This document shows, piece after piece, positions 1-8,536 of a stretch of DNA of 58,074 nucleotides. This DNA is from Actinomycetota bacterium (GTDB lineage Bacteria; Actinomycetota; Acidimicrobiia; Acidimicrobiales; Iamiaceae): assembly GCA_016185275.1 (NCBI GenBank), contig JACPNX010000003.1, forward strand, positions 21,896 to 79,969. Reading direction: 5' to 3'. The notes below the pieces were generated by a model. That model did no database searches. It worked only from the letters and a program-made list of their open reading frames with translations, and was not told the DNA's origin. Positions within the stretch are counted from its first letter, which is position 1. Each line of letters begins with the position of its first letter. A program made the translations under genes and the position numbers.

Positions 1-45
1 GGTGGGGGCCGCCGGCCGGCGGGTCGTCGGCGGCGCGCTGCTCAC
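1..45 (-). CDS. Start of the next division gene, probably ftsW (partial)
   Basis: A GTG codon at 45-43 overlaps the murD stop in the GTGA arrangement that joins most genes of this cluster. It opens a frame reading VSSAPPTTRRPAAPT before the window ends. Only 15 residues are visible, so the product cannot be read from sequence. ftsW is proposed because it normally follows murD in the dcw cluster, and FtsW proteins often begin with a polar low-complexity stretch. This is inference from order and overlap only. Confidence 0.4.
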   Translation of the reverse strand, partial: MSSAPPTTRRPAAPT

Positions 46-1397
46 CGGGGCCCCACTACGCCGGCGACCTCGCGGGCGGCCCGCGCGAAGTCGTCCCCGC
101 GCTCGGCGTAGGACCCGTACCAGTCGAACGAGGCGCACGCGGGCGACAGCAGGACCACGTCGCCCGGCTCGGCGAGGTCCCGCGCGGCGGCGACGGCTTC
201 GTCCATCGACGCGGCGTCGCGCACGGGGCGTACGCCGGCGAACGCCCCGGCCACCTCGGCGGAGGCCTCGCCGATGGCCACGACGGCGCGCACGTGCGGC
301 GCGGCGCCGGCCAGCGCGCCCAGATCGAGACCCTTGTTGCGGCCCCCGGCGATGAGGACGACGGAGTCGAAGCCGCAGACCGCGGCCAGCGTGGCGTGCG
401 GCGCGGTGGCCTTGGAGTCGTCGTACCAGCGCACGCCTCCAGCATCGCCGACCAGCTCGACTCGGTGAGGGAGCCCCCGGAAGCCACGGAGGGCTGCGGC
501 CGCGCCGTCGAGGGTGGCGCCCGCTCCCACAGCCGTCGCCGTCGCCGCCAAGGCGTTGGCCAGGTCGTGGGGCAGCGCCCGGTGGAGCTCGGCGGTGGGC
601 AGGTAGGTCGAGCCGTCCGGGGCGACGAGGTGGCCGGCCGCGACGTGCCAGTCGGCCGAGGCTGCGGCCGCGAAGGTCTGCACGTGCGGCGCCCGGGCGG
701 CGTGGCGGGCGACGACCGGGTCTTCGGCGTTGGCGACGGCCAGACCGTCCTGGGGCAGCAGCTCGAACAGCCGCGCCTTGGCGCTCTCGTAGCCGGCGAC
801 GTCGGCGTGCACGTCCAGGTGGTCCGGGGCGAAGTTGAGCCACGCGCCGACCCGCGGTGCGAAGCGGTGCAGCGGGGCCAGGCGGAACGATGACGCCTCG
901 ACCACAAAGACCTGGGGCCACGGATCGTCGATCGCCTCGACCAGGGGCACCTCGGTGTTGCCCGCGTCCGCGGCCCTCGTGCCCGAGGCTTCGAGGATCC
1001 GCGTCACGAGCGTCGTGACCGTCGTCTTGCCGTCGGTGCCGGTCACCGCCACGCACGGGCGGCTGTCCCATGCCGCGGCGAGGTCGAGCTCGCCCCACCG
1101 GGGCACCGAGCGCTCGGCGGCCAGGCGGAAGGCGGGGTGGCGCTCGGGGACACCGGGGCTCGGGACGAAGGCGGCGCAACCGTCGAGCAGCGCGGCCAGC
1201 CGATCCTCCGTCGGCGCGACCTCGAGGGGCACACCCAGCTCCTCGGCGACGTCGCGCGCGCCCGGCCCGGGACGGTCGTCGGCGAGCACCACCTCGCCGC
1301 CGCGCCGGCCGAGGGCCCGGGCCACGGCACGGCCGGTGACGCCGAGCCCCAGCACCAGTGCGCGGCCGTCGAACGGCGGCGCTGCCTCGCCCGTCAC
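42..1397 (-). CDS. murD: UDP-N-acetylmuramoyl-L-alanine--D-glutamate ligase MurD
   Basis: Cytoplasmic ATP-dependent ligase that adds D-glutamate to UDP-MurNAc-L-Ala in peptidoglycan precursor synthesis. The 451-residue length is normal. Visible Mur-ligase features are an N-terminal nucleotide-binding fold (VLGLGVTG), an ATP loop GTDGKTT near residues 120-126, EASSFRL, NFAPDHLDVH, DDSKATAPHAT and a C-terminal SPACASFDWYGSYAERG. The loop has Asp where most Mur ligases have Asn (GTNGKTT). The GTG start at 1397 overlaps the mraY stop by four bases, which implies translational coupling. The reading frame is open far upstream inside mraY, so the start was set by the overlap and by homology beginning at VTGEAAPPFDG. 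Confidence 0.95.
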   Translation of the reverse strand: MTGEAAPPFDGRALVLGLGVTGRAVARALGRRGGEVVLADDRPGPGARDVAEELGVPLEVAPTEDRLAALLDGCAAFVPSPGVPERHPAFRLAAERSVPRWGELDLAAAWDSRPCVAVTGTDGKTTVTTLVTRILEASGTRAADAGNTEVPLVEAIDDPWPQVFVVEASSFRLAPLHRFAPRVGAWLNFAPDHLDVHADVAGYESAKARLFELLPQDGLAVANAEDPVVARHAARAPHVQTFAAAASADWHVAAGHLVAPDGSTYLPTAELHRALPHDLANALAATATAVGAGATLDGAAAALRGFRGLPHRVELVGDAGGVRWYDDSKATAPHATLAAVCGFDSVVLIAGGRNKGLDLGALAGAAPHVRAVVAIGEASAEVAGAFAGVRPVRDAASMDEAVAAARDLAEPGDVVLLSPACASFDWYGSYAERGDDFARAAREVAGVVGPR

Positions 1398-2452
1398 TGG
1401 TTGGTGAACTGGATGTAGTCGGCGAGGAACACGCCGAGCGCGACGGCCGTCGAGAGCCCGGCGAGGATCCAGAAGCGGATGATGATCGTCGTCTCCGGCC
1501 AGCCCGCCAGCTCGTAGTGGTGATGGATCGGGGCCATCCGGAACACCCGGCGGTGGAACACGCGGAACGCGAAGACCTGGAGGATGACCGACAGGGTCTC
1601 GAACACGAACAGCCCACCGATGATCGGCAGGAGCATCTGCGTGTTGGTCAGGAGAGCCAGCCCGGCCAGCCCGGCGCCGAGGGCGAGCGATCCGGTGTCG
1701 CCCATGATGATGCGCGCCGGAGCCGCGTTCCACCACAGGAACCCTGCCGTGCCGCCGAGCATCGCGGCCGACACGACGGCCAGGTCGAGCGCGTGGGGCA
1801 CCTGGTAGTTGGCGAAGGTGCCGCCCGGTACCACCACCCCGTTGTTGCGGAACATCCAGAAGCTGATGACCGTGTACGCCGCGAAGCCGAAGATCGACGA
1901 GCCGGCGCCCAAGCCGTCGAGGCCGTCGGTGATGTTGACGGCGTTGGTGCACGCCGAGATGAGCACGACCGCCCAGATCAGCCACACCAGCCGGCCGAGC
2001 TGCAGTCCGGGAAGGTCGAAGCGGGTGAACGACAGGGTCGTCTTGACCGGGGTGTACTGCACGGCGAGGCCCGCAAAGCCGATGGCCACGGTGAGCAGAC
2101 CCAGCGTCTTGGCCCGCTTCGACAGGCCGAGGTTGCGTTCGTTGGTCACCTTGATCCAGTCGTCGATCCCGCCCACGACGGCGGCTCCGGCGATGAGGCC
2201 CATGACGAGGATGCCCGAGCGGCTGAACGTCATGCCCCGCCGGACGTGGGCGAAGACGTAGCCGGCCACCGCTGCGACGACGATGGCGATGCCACCCATC
2301 GTCGGCTTGCCCGCCTTGACCTTGTGGCCCTCGGGGACGTCTTCGTGGATGGGCTGGCCGATGCCGTGCCGGCTCAGCCAGTCGATGAGGTAGCGGGTGC
2401 CGACGAGCGAGAAGGCGAGGCTCATGCCGCCTGCGAGCAGGATGGCGATCAC
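1394..2452 (-). CDS. mraY: Phospho-N-acetylmuramoyl-pentapeptide transferase MraY
   Basis: Polytopic membrane enzyme that transfers phospho-MurNAc-pentapeptide from UDP to undecaprenyl phosphate, giving lipid I. The 352 residues match the family. Visible signatures are GKPTMGG near the N terminus, GGIDDWIK, NAVNITDGLDGLG with the metal-binding aspartates, MGDTGSLALG, and the His-rich PIHHHYEL loop. About ten hydrophobic segments separate them. The GTG start at 2452 overlaps the murE stop (GTGA). murE is the immediate upstream neighbour; the expected murF is not between them. Confidence 0.96.
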   Translation of the reverse strand: MIAILLAGGMSLAFSLVGTRYLIDWLSRHGIGQPIHEDVPEGHKVKAGKPTMGGIAIVVAAVAGYVFAHVRRGMTFSRSGILVMGLIAGAAVVGGIDDWIKVTNERNLGLSKRAKTLGLLTVAIGFAGLAVQYTPVKTTLSFTRFDLPGLQLGRLVWLIWAVVLISACTNAVNITDGLDGLGAGSSIFGFAAYTVISFWMFRNNGVVVPGGTFANYQVPHALDLAVVSAAMLGGTAGFLWWNAAPARIIMGDTGSLALGAGLAGLALLTNTQMLLPIIGGLFVFETLSVILQVFAFRVFHRRVFRMAPIHHHYELAGWPETTIIIRFWILAGLSTAVALGVFLADYIQFTNQ

Positions 2453-3882
2453 GCGGGCCAGCCCTCGCGGGCGAGGCGGGAGAGCTCCATGCGGGCGACC
2501 ACACGGTCGTCGAAGGGCACGGCGCGATCGCCGGCCACCTGCGTGGTCTCGTGGCCCTTGCCGGCGATCACCACGACGTCGCCCGGCCGGGCCGACCGCA
2601 GTGCGATGGCGATGGCGGCGCGCCGGTCGGGTTCGACGACGGCGTCGCCGCGGCGTTCGTCCATGCCCTGGAGCACCGCGCCGATGATCGCATCCGGCTC
2701 CTCGGAGCGCGGATTGTCCGAGGTGAGCACGACCAGGTCCGCGCCTCGGGCGGCCGCGTCGCCCATGTACGGACGCTTGCTGGCATCCCGGTCGCCACCG
2801 CACCCGAACACGACGAGCACCCGCCCGCCGGTCAGCTCCCGAGCGGCCGAGAGCACCTTGTCGAGCCCGTCCGGCGTGTGGGCGTAGTCGACGACGACCG
2901 TGAACGGTTGGCCGGCGCGGACCGGTTCGAACCGACCGGGCACGGGCCCGGCCGCGGTCAGGCCCGCGGCCACCACGCTCGGCGCCACACCGAGGTCCTC
3001 TGCGGCGGTGGCTGCGCCGATGGCGTTGAGCAGGTTGAAGCGCCCGGCCAGCTCCAGATGGACCTGCTCGCCCCTCCAGCGGAACGTCGTGCCCGACGGA
3101 GCCAGCGCGACGTCGCTCACGTCGTCAGCCGAGTACCCGCGCATGGGGATCGGCGCGACATCTCGCAAGAGCCGCCCGTGGGCGTCGTCGAGGCAGGTGA
3201 CGCCCCGCCGCGACCGCCCCGGCTCGAACAGCAGCACCTTGGCCGCGAAGTAGGCCTCCATGGTGCCGTGGTAGTCGAGGTGGTCCCGGCTGAGGTTGGT
3301 GAAGACGGCCACGGCGAAGCGCGTCCCGTCGACGCGCTGCTGTGCGAGCGCGTGCGAGGACACCTCCATGGCGACCGCCCGCTTCCCCTCGTCGACGAAC
3401 CGTGCGAGCGTGCGCTGCAGCTCCGGGGCCTCAGGGGTGGTCCTGGCCCCGGTGAGCGTGCCGACGACGCCGCACGGCCGACCGTCCGCCTCGAGCACCG
3501 CCCTGAGCAGGTGCGTCACCGTCGTCTTGCCGTTGGTTCCGGTGACTCCCACGATGTCCATGCGCTGCGACGGGAACCCGTGGAAGGCGGCGGCCACCGG
3601 GCCCATCGCGGCGCGCACCGAGGGCACGACGACCTCGGGGACGCCGAGGCCGAGGCGCCGCTCCACCAGCAGCGCCACCGCCCCCCGGGCCAGCGCGGCG
3701 GGGGCGTGATCGTGCCCGTCGCTGGCCGTGCCGGGTACGCAGCAGAACAGCGCGCCCGGCAGGACCGCCCGAGAGTCGTGCACGACCGATCCGATCTCCA
3801 CCGAGGCGCGCTCCCCCACCAGGCGCGGCGCGGCCGGCGCGAGTCCCGGCCGGGTCGCGTCGACCAGCACGTCGAGGCGCAC
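2449..3882 (-). CDS. murE: UDP-MurNAc-L-Ala-D-Glu--2,6-diaminopimelate ligase MurE
   Basis: Adds the third stem-peptide residue in cytoplasmic peptidoglycan synthesis; 477 residues. ATP loop GTNGKTTVTHLL, then TNLSRDHLDYHGTME, an internal YAHTPDGL, and TSDNPRSEEP. The DNPR motif is the established marker for meso-diaminopimelate rather than lysine as substrate, which fits an actinobacterial wall. The GTG start at 3882 lies one base after the ftsI stop (TGA-C-GTG), so it is probably translated by re-initiation. The 3' end overlaps mraY by four bases. Confidence 0.96.
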   Translation of the reverse strand: MRLDVLVDATRPGLAPAAPRLVGERASVEIGSVVHDSRAVLPGALFCCVPGTASDGHDHAPAALARGAVALLVERRLGLGVPEVVVPSVRAAMGPVAAAFHGFPSQRMDIVGVTGTNGKTTVTHLLRAVLEADGRPCGVVGTLTGARTTPEAPELQRTLARFVDEGKRAVAMEVSSHALAQQRVDGTRFAVAVFTNLSRDHLDYHGTMEAYFAAKVLLFEPGRSRRGVTCLDDAHGRLLRDVAPIPMRGYSADDVSDVALAPSGTTFRWRGEQVHLELAGRFNLLNAIGAATAAEDLGVAPSVVAAGLTAAGPVPGRFEPVRAGQPFTVVVDYAHTPDGLDKVLSAARELTGGRVLVVFGCGGDRDASKRPYMGDAAARGADLVVLTSDNPRSEEPDAIIGAVLQGMDERRGDAVVEPDRRAAIAIALRSARPGDVVVIAGKGHETTQVAGDRAVPFDDRVVARMELSRLAREGWPA

Positions 3883-3883
3883 G

Positions 3884-6352
3884 TCAGGGAGGTCCGCCCG
3901 GCGCTGCGGGACTCGACGTCGGCGGGTTCGAACCCGGCGCCGACACCACCGGCCCCGCGGGCACGGTGTCTCCGGTGGGCTCGGTGGGGGGAGGCGACGC
4001 CGGCACGGTCGAGCCGGGCACGGTCGAGCCGGGCACGGTCGAGGCGGGCACGGTGGCGACCGGCGCGGTCAGCGACGAGGGCGGCACCTGGAAGCGGCGG
4101 AGGGCGACGCGAGCGAGCTCGCTGAAGGTGGGGGCGGACACCGCCGAGGCGAAGATCGAGCTCGACGGCTCGTCGATGACGACGATCACCGAGAGCTGGG
4201 GACGCTCGGCGGGCACCATCCCGACGAAGGTCGCCATGTAGCGGTAGCGCCCATCCGGCCATCGGTACCCGCCCGTCGGCGAGGGCTTGCGGGCCGTACC
4301 GGTCTTGCCTGCCACCGTGTACCCGGGCACGGCGGCCTTGACGCCCGTCCCCTCGGGGCGGGCGACCACGCCGGTGAGCAGCTGGCGCATGATGCGAGCC
4401 GTCCCGGCCGACACGACCCGCCGCCGCCGGCTGGCCGGGGCTGGCTGGCGACGGCCCTCCTGGTCGACGGTGGCCCGCACGAGCTTCGGGGCGACCGCCA
4501 CTCCGTCGTTGGCGATGGCGTTGAAGGCGTCGAGCATCTGCAGCGGGGTGACCGCGATCCCCTGCCCGATCGGGATGGCACCGATCGACGTCCCCGACCA
4601 CTCGTCGAGGGGCAGCATCAGCCCCTTGGTCTCGCCGGGGAAGCCCAGGCCGGTGGCCGAGCCGAACCCGAAGCGGCGCAGGTAGCGGTCCAAGCGGTCG
4701 CGGCCGAGGCGCTTGGCGACGGTGATGGCCCCGATGTTCGACGAGCGGGCGAGGATGTCGGCGACGGTCCACGGCGCGACCGGGTGGGCGACGTCGTCGG
4801 TGAACATGTGGTCGCCGACCATGAGACGGTCGGGTATCGGCATGACGGTGTCCGCACCGACGGCCTTCTCCTCGAGGGCGCCGGCGATCGTGATCATCTT
4901 GTTGACCGAACCCGGCTCGTAGACGCTGGTGATCGCCTCGTTGCTCGACGTGTTCTCCACCAGGGGCTCACCCGGCTTGGCATTGGGGCGGACCCGCACG
5001 CTGGCCATCGAGAGGATCTCGCCGGTGCGGGGGTCGGAGACGATGGCGGTGCCGCCCTTGGCCCCGGCGGCGACCACCCGGTCGCCCAGGATGCGCTCGG
5101 TCTCGTACTGCAGCGACCGGTCCAGGCTCAGCTCGACGTTGGTGCCGGGCCGCGCCGGCTCGATGCGCTGCTCGCCACCGGCGATCGTCCCCGGACGTCG
5201 GGTCGCCGCTCGCTCGTAGGTGATGCGGCCAGCGCGGCCCTGCAGCACGGCGTCGTACTGCTTCTCGACGCCCGACGCCCCGACGGTGCCGTCGGCGCTG
5301 ACGCGACCGAGCACGGCGCGGGCGAGGTCCCCACCGGGCTCGCTGCGCTTGAACTCCTCGAACATGCCGATCCCGGGCAGCCGGAGCTTGCGGATCCGCT
5401 CGGCCACCGAGTCCGGGACGGTGTGGGCGAGCAACTGGTAGCGGCCGCGCCCGACCAGCAGGCGTTGCAGCTCACCGGCGCCCATCCGCAGCAGGGGGGC
5501 CAGCTTCGCGGCCGTCGTGCGCGGCGAGACGACCAGCGTGGGGTCGGCGAAGACCGACTCGAGGGGCGTGGACAGCGCGAGCGCGGCGCCATTGCGGTCG
5601 AGCACGGCACCCCGCCCGGCAGGGATCACCTGCGACACGAAGCGTTGGCGGTTCCCGGCGGTGAGCGGCCGCGCCGGGCTGACGAGCTGGATGTCGGCCA
5701 GCTTGACGACCGTGGCCGCGAGCAGGGTGCACAGCACGACGACCAGCACGACGAGACGGCGCCGCATCACCTTCGGAGCCACCGGGCGACCGGCGCCGCG
5801 GGGCCGCGTGACGGCCCGGAACAGGGCCACGACGCCGCGCGCCGCCATCCCGACGGCCGCGGCCACGACGGCGGCGGCGATCCCTACGGCCGTGCGGCCG
5901 CCACCGGGCCCTTCACCGACCCGTCGGCGTGCCGGCTCGACGCGGCTGCGCCGTGGCTCGGGGCGCCGACCGGCCTGCGCCCGCACGCCACGAGGAGGAG
6001 ACGGCGTCGCGCGAGGGGCTGCGTGGGTCCCACCAGGGTGAGGCCGGGCGGTGGGCGGTTCGGCGCGGACAGGGCGAGCCGTCGACCGGACCGTCCGGTT
6101 CGAAGGATGGGCGGCGCGCCCGGTGCTCGAACGGGCCCGGTGGACCGAGGCCGCGCTCCCGCCGGCATGGGACGACCCGCGCCCCGCACCGACCGCGGCC
6201 CGGCTCCGGTCCGCGGTGCGGCCGGTGGCCGCGACACGACGGTCGCCGGTCGCCGCCCGGGCTCGGCCGTCCGCGGGGCGCGGCTCGCGGCGCCCGCTCA
6301 GCCACGCGTCGAAGGCGCCGTCGGCGCCCGTCCCGCGGGGACGGTCGGTCAC
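3884..6352 (-). CDS. ftsI: Septal penicillin-binding protein, FtsI-like transpeptidase
   Basis: Class B PBP that cross-links septal peptidoglycan. The 822 residues are long for the family because of an Arg/Pro/Ala-rich cytoplasmic N-tail of about 195 residues before the single transmembrane segment (RRRLVVLVVVLCTLL). A PBP dimerisation domain follows, then the transpeptidase with S482-V-N-K485, S537-S-N and K683-T-G. The last ~70 residues are Pro/Thr/Ser-rich with in-frame STVPG repeats, and no PASTA domain follows. The GTG start overlaps the ftsL-like stop (GTGA). Lies between ftsL-like and murE as in standard dcw clusters. Confidence 0.93.
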   Translation of the reverse strand: MTDRPRGTGADGAFDAWLSGRREPRPADGRARAATGDRRVAATGRTADRSRAAVGAGRGSSHAGGSAASVHRARSSTGRAAHPSNRTVRSTARPVRAEPPTARPHPGGTHAAPRATPSPPRGVRAQAGRRPEPRRSRVEPARRRVGEGPGGGRTAVGIAAAVVAAAVGMAARGVVALFRAVTRPRGAGRPVAPKVMRRRLVVLVVVLCTLLAATVVKLADIQLVSPARPLTAGNRQRFVSQVIPAGRGAVLDRNGAALALSTPLESVFADPTLVVSPRTTAAKLAPLLRMGAGELQRLLVGRGRYQLLAHTVPDSVAERIRKLRLPGIGMFEEFKRSEPGGDLARAVLGRVSADGTVGASGVEKQYDAVLQGRAGRITYERAATRRPGTIAGGEQRIEPARPGTNVELSLDRSLQYETERILGDRVVAAGAKGGTAIVSDPRTGEILSMASVRVRPNAKPGEPLVENTSSNEAITSVYEPGSVNKMITIAGALEEKAVGADTVMPIPDRLMVGDHMFTDDVAHPVAPWTVADILARSSNIGAITVAKRLGRDRLDRYLRRFGFGSATGLGFPGETKGLMLPLDEWSGTSIGAIPIGQGIAVTPLQMLDAFNAIANDGVAVAPKLVRATVDQEGRRQPAPASRRRRVVSAGTARIMRQLLTGVVARPEGTGVKAAVPGYTVAGKTGTARKPSPTGGYRWPDGRYRYMATFVGMVPAERPQLSVIVVIDEPSSSIFASAVSAPTFSELARVALRRFQVPPSSLTAPVATVPASTVPGSTVPGSTVPASPPPTEPTGDTVPAGPVVSAPGSNPPTSSPAAPGGPP

Positions 6353-7203
6353 GGGTGGCTCGCGCCGCCGGGCCCGGCCCCGCCTGCGCCCGACCCGGCG
6401 GCGGCGGCGCCCGTTGCCGTCGCGGTCTGATCGGCGGACCCCGGTTCGGCCGGAGCGGTGGTCGGCGTCGTGGACGCCGGCGGCGCAGTCGTCGCGCCGG
6501 ACGCCGGAGCGGTCGTGGACCCGGGGGCCGGCGGCGCCGCGGTGGTCGGCGGCGTGGCCCGTTGCGTGCTCGACACCGCGACGCTGCCGTCGGATCCCTC
6601 GACGATGTAGGTCACCCCGGGCGGCACGATCATCCCCTGCGCCTGCGCCTGGTCGACGATCCGCTGCGGCGACTCGAGGTCGGCCTCGCGCAGGCGCAAC
6701 CGGGCCTGGCGCGCCTGCTCCTGGCGGACCGACTGCTGGAGATCGTCCAGGCGGCGCTGCCCCGTGACCAGCACGGCGTGGGCCATGGCGTTCGCGAGCA
6801 GGGCACCGAGCAGTGCGAGCCCCACGGCCACCACCGCCATGCGCACGCGGCGCCGGCGTGGACTGCGACCCACGACCTCGAGCCGGCGCGCCCCGGGCAC
6901 TGCCTCGGGAGCGCGCGCCGGAGCCGGCGCGGCGAGGGCAGGCATGGCGGCCGTCGCTGCGGCCGCGGTGCCACCACCCCCGCTACCGCCACCGGCACCG
7001 GCACGGACGACCGGCACCTGGCCCGAAGCCGCGGCTGCGAGCCACGCGCGCCCGGTCGGGCCGGTGGCTGTGGTGGCGCCGGTGGAGGCGCGGGGGGCGC
7101 TCGACGTCGCGCCCCGCGCTCCGGCGCCGCCGGGCCTCGACGCCTCGTCGAGCACTCCGGGTCGACGGTCGGTGGAGCGTTGGCGCGGAGGCGACGCGGT
7201 CAT
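6349..7203 (-). CDS. FtsL-like bitopic cell-division protein
   Basis: Predicted divisome scaffold partner, 284 residues. A disordered Ala/Gly/Pro-rich N-terminal region of about 130 residues is followed by one transmembrane helix (MAVVAVGLALLGALLANAMAH) and a short periplasmic coiled coil (RRLDDLQQSVRQEQARQARL), then a Pro/Thr/Ala tail. Sequence identity to FtsL is too weak to use. The call rests on topology and on the position between rsmH and ftsI, where FtsL normally lies. ATG at 7203 overlaps the rsmH stop (ATGA), and the 3' end overlaps ftsI. The long tails on both sides are unusual. Confidence 0.75.
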   Translation of the reverse strand: MTASPPRQRSTDRRPGVLDEASRPGGAGARGATSSAPRASTGATTATGPTGRAWLAAAASGQVPVVRAGAGGGSGGGGTAAAATAAMPALAAPAPARAPEAVPGARRLEVVGRSPRRRRVRMAVVAVGLALLGALLANAMAHAVLVTGQRRLDDLQQSVRQEQARQARLRLREADLESPQRIVDQAQAQGMIVPPGVTYIVEGSDGSVAVSSTQRATPPTTAAPPAPGSTTAPASGATTAPPASTTPTTAPAEPGSADQTATATGAAAAGSGAGGAGPGGASHP

Positions 7204-8159
7204 GTCGAGGACCCTTCGGGCGATCGGACAGTCTTTTCGAGCGCGCGCAGGCGGGCGCTCCGGGCCCGGGGATTGGCGGCCACCTCGGCGGCTCCGGGCT
7301 TGAGCGCGCCGCGCCGCAGCAGGCGCGCCACCGGCATGGCGCCGCAGACGCACGGCAGCCCGGGCGGGCAGGTGCAGCCGCCGTCAGCCGCGGCGCGGAA
7401 GCGCTCCTTGACGAGGCGGTCCTCACCCGAGTGGTAGGCCAGGACCACGGCCCGCCCGCCGGGCTGCAGGACGGAGATGGCCTGGTCGAGCGTGCGGGCG
7501 AGGATTCCGAGCTCCTCGTTGACCGCCATGCGCAGGGCTTGGAAGGTCCGCTTGGCGGGATCGCCCCCCCGGCGACGGGCCGGGGCGGGGGTGGCGTCGC
7601 GCACGACGCGGGCCAGTGCGCCCGTCGTGCCGATGGGGCGGGCGGCGGTGATCGCGCGGGCGATGCGCCGGGCGTTGCGCTCGTCGCCGAGCTCCTGGAG
7701 GATCCGCACGAGCTCGGCCTCGTCGACGGCGTCGAGGAGCTCCGCCGCACTCGGGCCGCCGGTTGGGTCCATCCGCATGTCCAGGGGACCGTCGACGTCG
7801 TCCCGGTAGGAAAAGCCGCGGTGGGCGCGGTCGACCTGGGGAGACGAGACACCGAGGTCGGCGAGCACGGCCGTGACGTCGTGGCGATCGAGGTCCCGCA
7901 GCACGTCCGTGAGCTGGTCCGATCGAGCGTGGCGCAGGACGACGCGATCGGCGAACGGCGCGAGGCGCTCGCTCGCGGCGGCGATGGCCTCGGGGTCGCG
8001 GTCGATGCCGACCAGGCGCAGCCCCGGATGGGCGGCCAGGAGCGCCGAGGCGTGCCCGCCGCCGCCCAGCGTGAGATCCAGGTAGGTACCCCCCGGTACC
8101 CGCGCCAGCAGCACGGCGACGGTGTCGAGCATGACCGGCTCGTGGACGAACGGTGCCAC
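7200..8159 (-). CDS. rsmH: 16S rRNA (cytosine(1402)-N(4))-methyltransferase RsmH
   Basis: S-adenosylmethionine-dependent methyltransferase of 16S rRNA C1402, 319 residues. It begins VAPFVHEPVMLDTV and contains the SAM loop DLTLGGGGHA, ADLGVSSPQVD, RGFSYRDDVDGPLDMRMD and YHSGEDRLVKERF, all RsmH hallmarks. A cysteine cluster (CTCPPGLPCVCG) follows. The GTG start at 8159 was chosen because AGGAGG lies five bases upstream (8170-8165); an alternative GTG is at 8165. It is separated from mraZ by a long structured leader. Confidence 0.95.
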   Translation of the reverse strand: MAPFVHEPVMLDTVAVLLARVPGGTYLDLTLGGGGHASALLAAHPGLRLVGIDRDPEAIAAASERLAPFADRVVLRHARSDQLTDVLRDLDRHDVTAVLADLGVSSPQVDRAHRGFSYRDDVDGPLDMRMDPTGGPSAAELLDAVDEAELVRILQELGDERNARRIARAITAARPIGTTGALARVVRDATPAPARRRGGDPAKRTFQALRMAVNEELGILARTLDQAISVLQPGGRAVVLAYHSGEDRLVKERFRAAADGGCTCPPGLPCVCGAMPVARLLRRGALKPGAAEVAANPRARSARLRALEKTVRSPEGSST

Positions 8160-8329
8160 CGCCACCTCCTCCAGGCCCTCATCCTGCCCGCCGTCGACGG
8201 CCGTGGGGCGGATGCTCCGCAGCGTGGTCGGCGACCCGGAAGGTCCGGAACGTCCGGAACGTCCGGCGGGCTCGGCGGGCCCGGCGGGCCCGGAAGCACG
8301 CGGTGGCCGAGACGGGCGGGAACCCGCCC

Positions 8330-8486
8330 GGTGGGGTCGATCGATCGCCGGCGGTCCCCCGGCAGGCTGGAGCCTCACCGGGTTTCTCTCCGGATCGACA
8401 AGATGGAGCCGCGGGCGGAGTTGGAGTTGGAGAACGGGCAGCCATCTCGCCTGCCGAGGGACGGCGGGCGACCGATCGACCCCACC
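8330..8486. repeat. Long imperfect inverted repeat in the mraZ-rsmH leader
   Basis: Arm 8330-8367 matches the reverse complement of arm 8449-8486 at 34 of 38 positions, with mismatches at arm positions 15, 21, 24 and 30. The spacer is 81 nt. Both arms contain GGTGGGGTCGATCG and CGGCAGGC. In RNA this would form a long stem, possibly an attenuator or processing site. It could also be a remnant of a small non-autonomous element, but no target-site duplication is evident. Confidence 0.75.
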
Positions 8487-8497
8487 CGCGACGAGGT

Positions 8498-8532
8498 GGG
8501 GGGTTGTGGGGGGAGGGGGTGCGGGGGCGGGG
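8498..8532 (+). other. Five-tract G-quadruplex motif just after mraZ
   Basis: The plus strand carries five G-runs of 4-6 bases (8498-8503, 8508-8513, 8515-8519, 8523-8527, 8529-8532) with 1-4 nt loops, fitting the canonical G-quadruplex pattern. It begins four bases beyond the mraZ stop. The plus strand is the template for this operon, so the mRNA here is C-rich and G-poor, which also resembles a Rho loading site. Confidence 0.6.
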
Positions 8533-8536
8533 ACGC

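Larger units (their letters stand above)
8160..8536 (-). other. 377-nt untranslated leader between mraZ and rsmH
   Basis: No coding signal on either strand. In transcript order it holds a C-rich, G-poor stretch directly after the mraZ stop, a 38-nt imperfect inverted repeat with an 81-nt spacer, a perfect GGGCGGG-AA-CCCGCCC hairpin (8314-8329), a run of tandem CCGGAACGT- and GGCGGGCCC-type repeats (about 8240-8295), and the rsmH ribosome site. In most dcw clusters this gap is short or absent, so the leader is a candidate control region. Confidence 0.6.

Noticed and set aside
1358..2887. Long plus-strand open frame opposite mraY and murE
   Set aside because: High GC leaves antisense frames open. 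The translation is Arg/Asp/Gly/Pro-rich without domain pattern, while the minus strand codes clear MraY and MurE.
3728..6430. 900-codon plus-strand frame opposite ftsI
   Set aside because: Low-complexity shadow; the three PBP motifs are on the minus strand.
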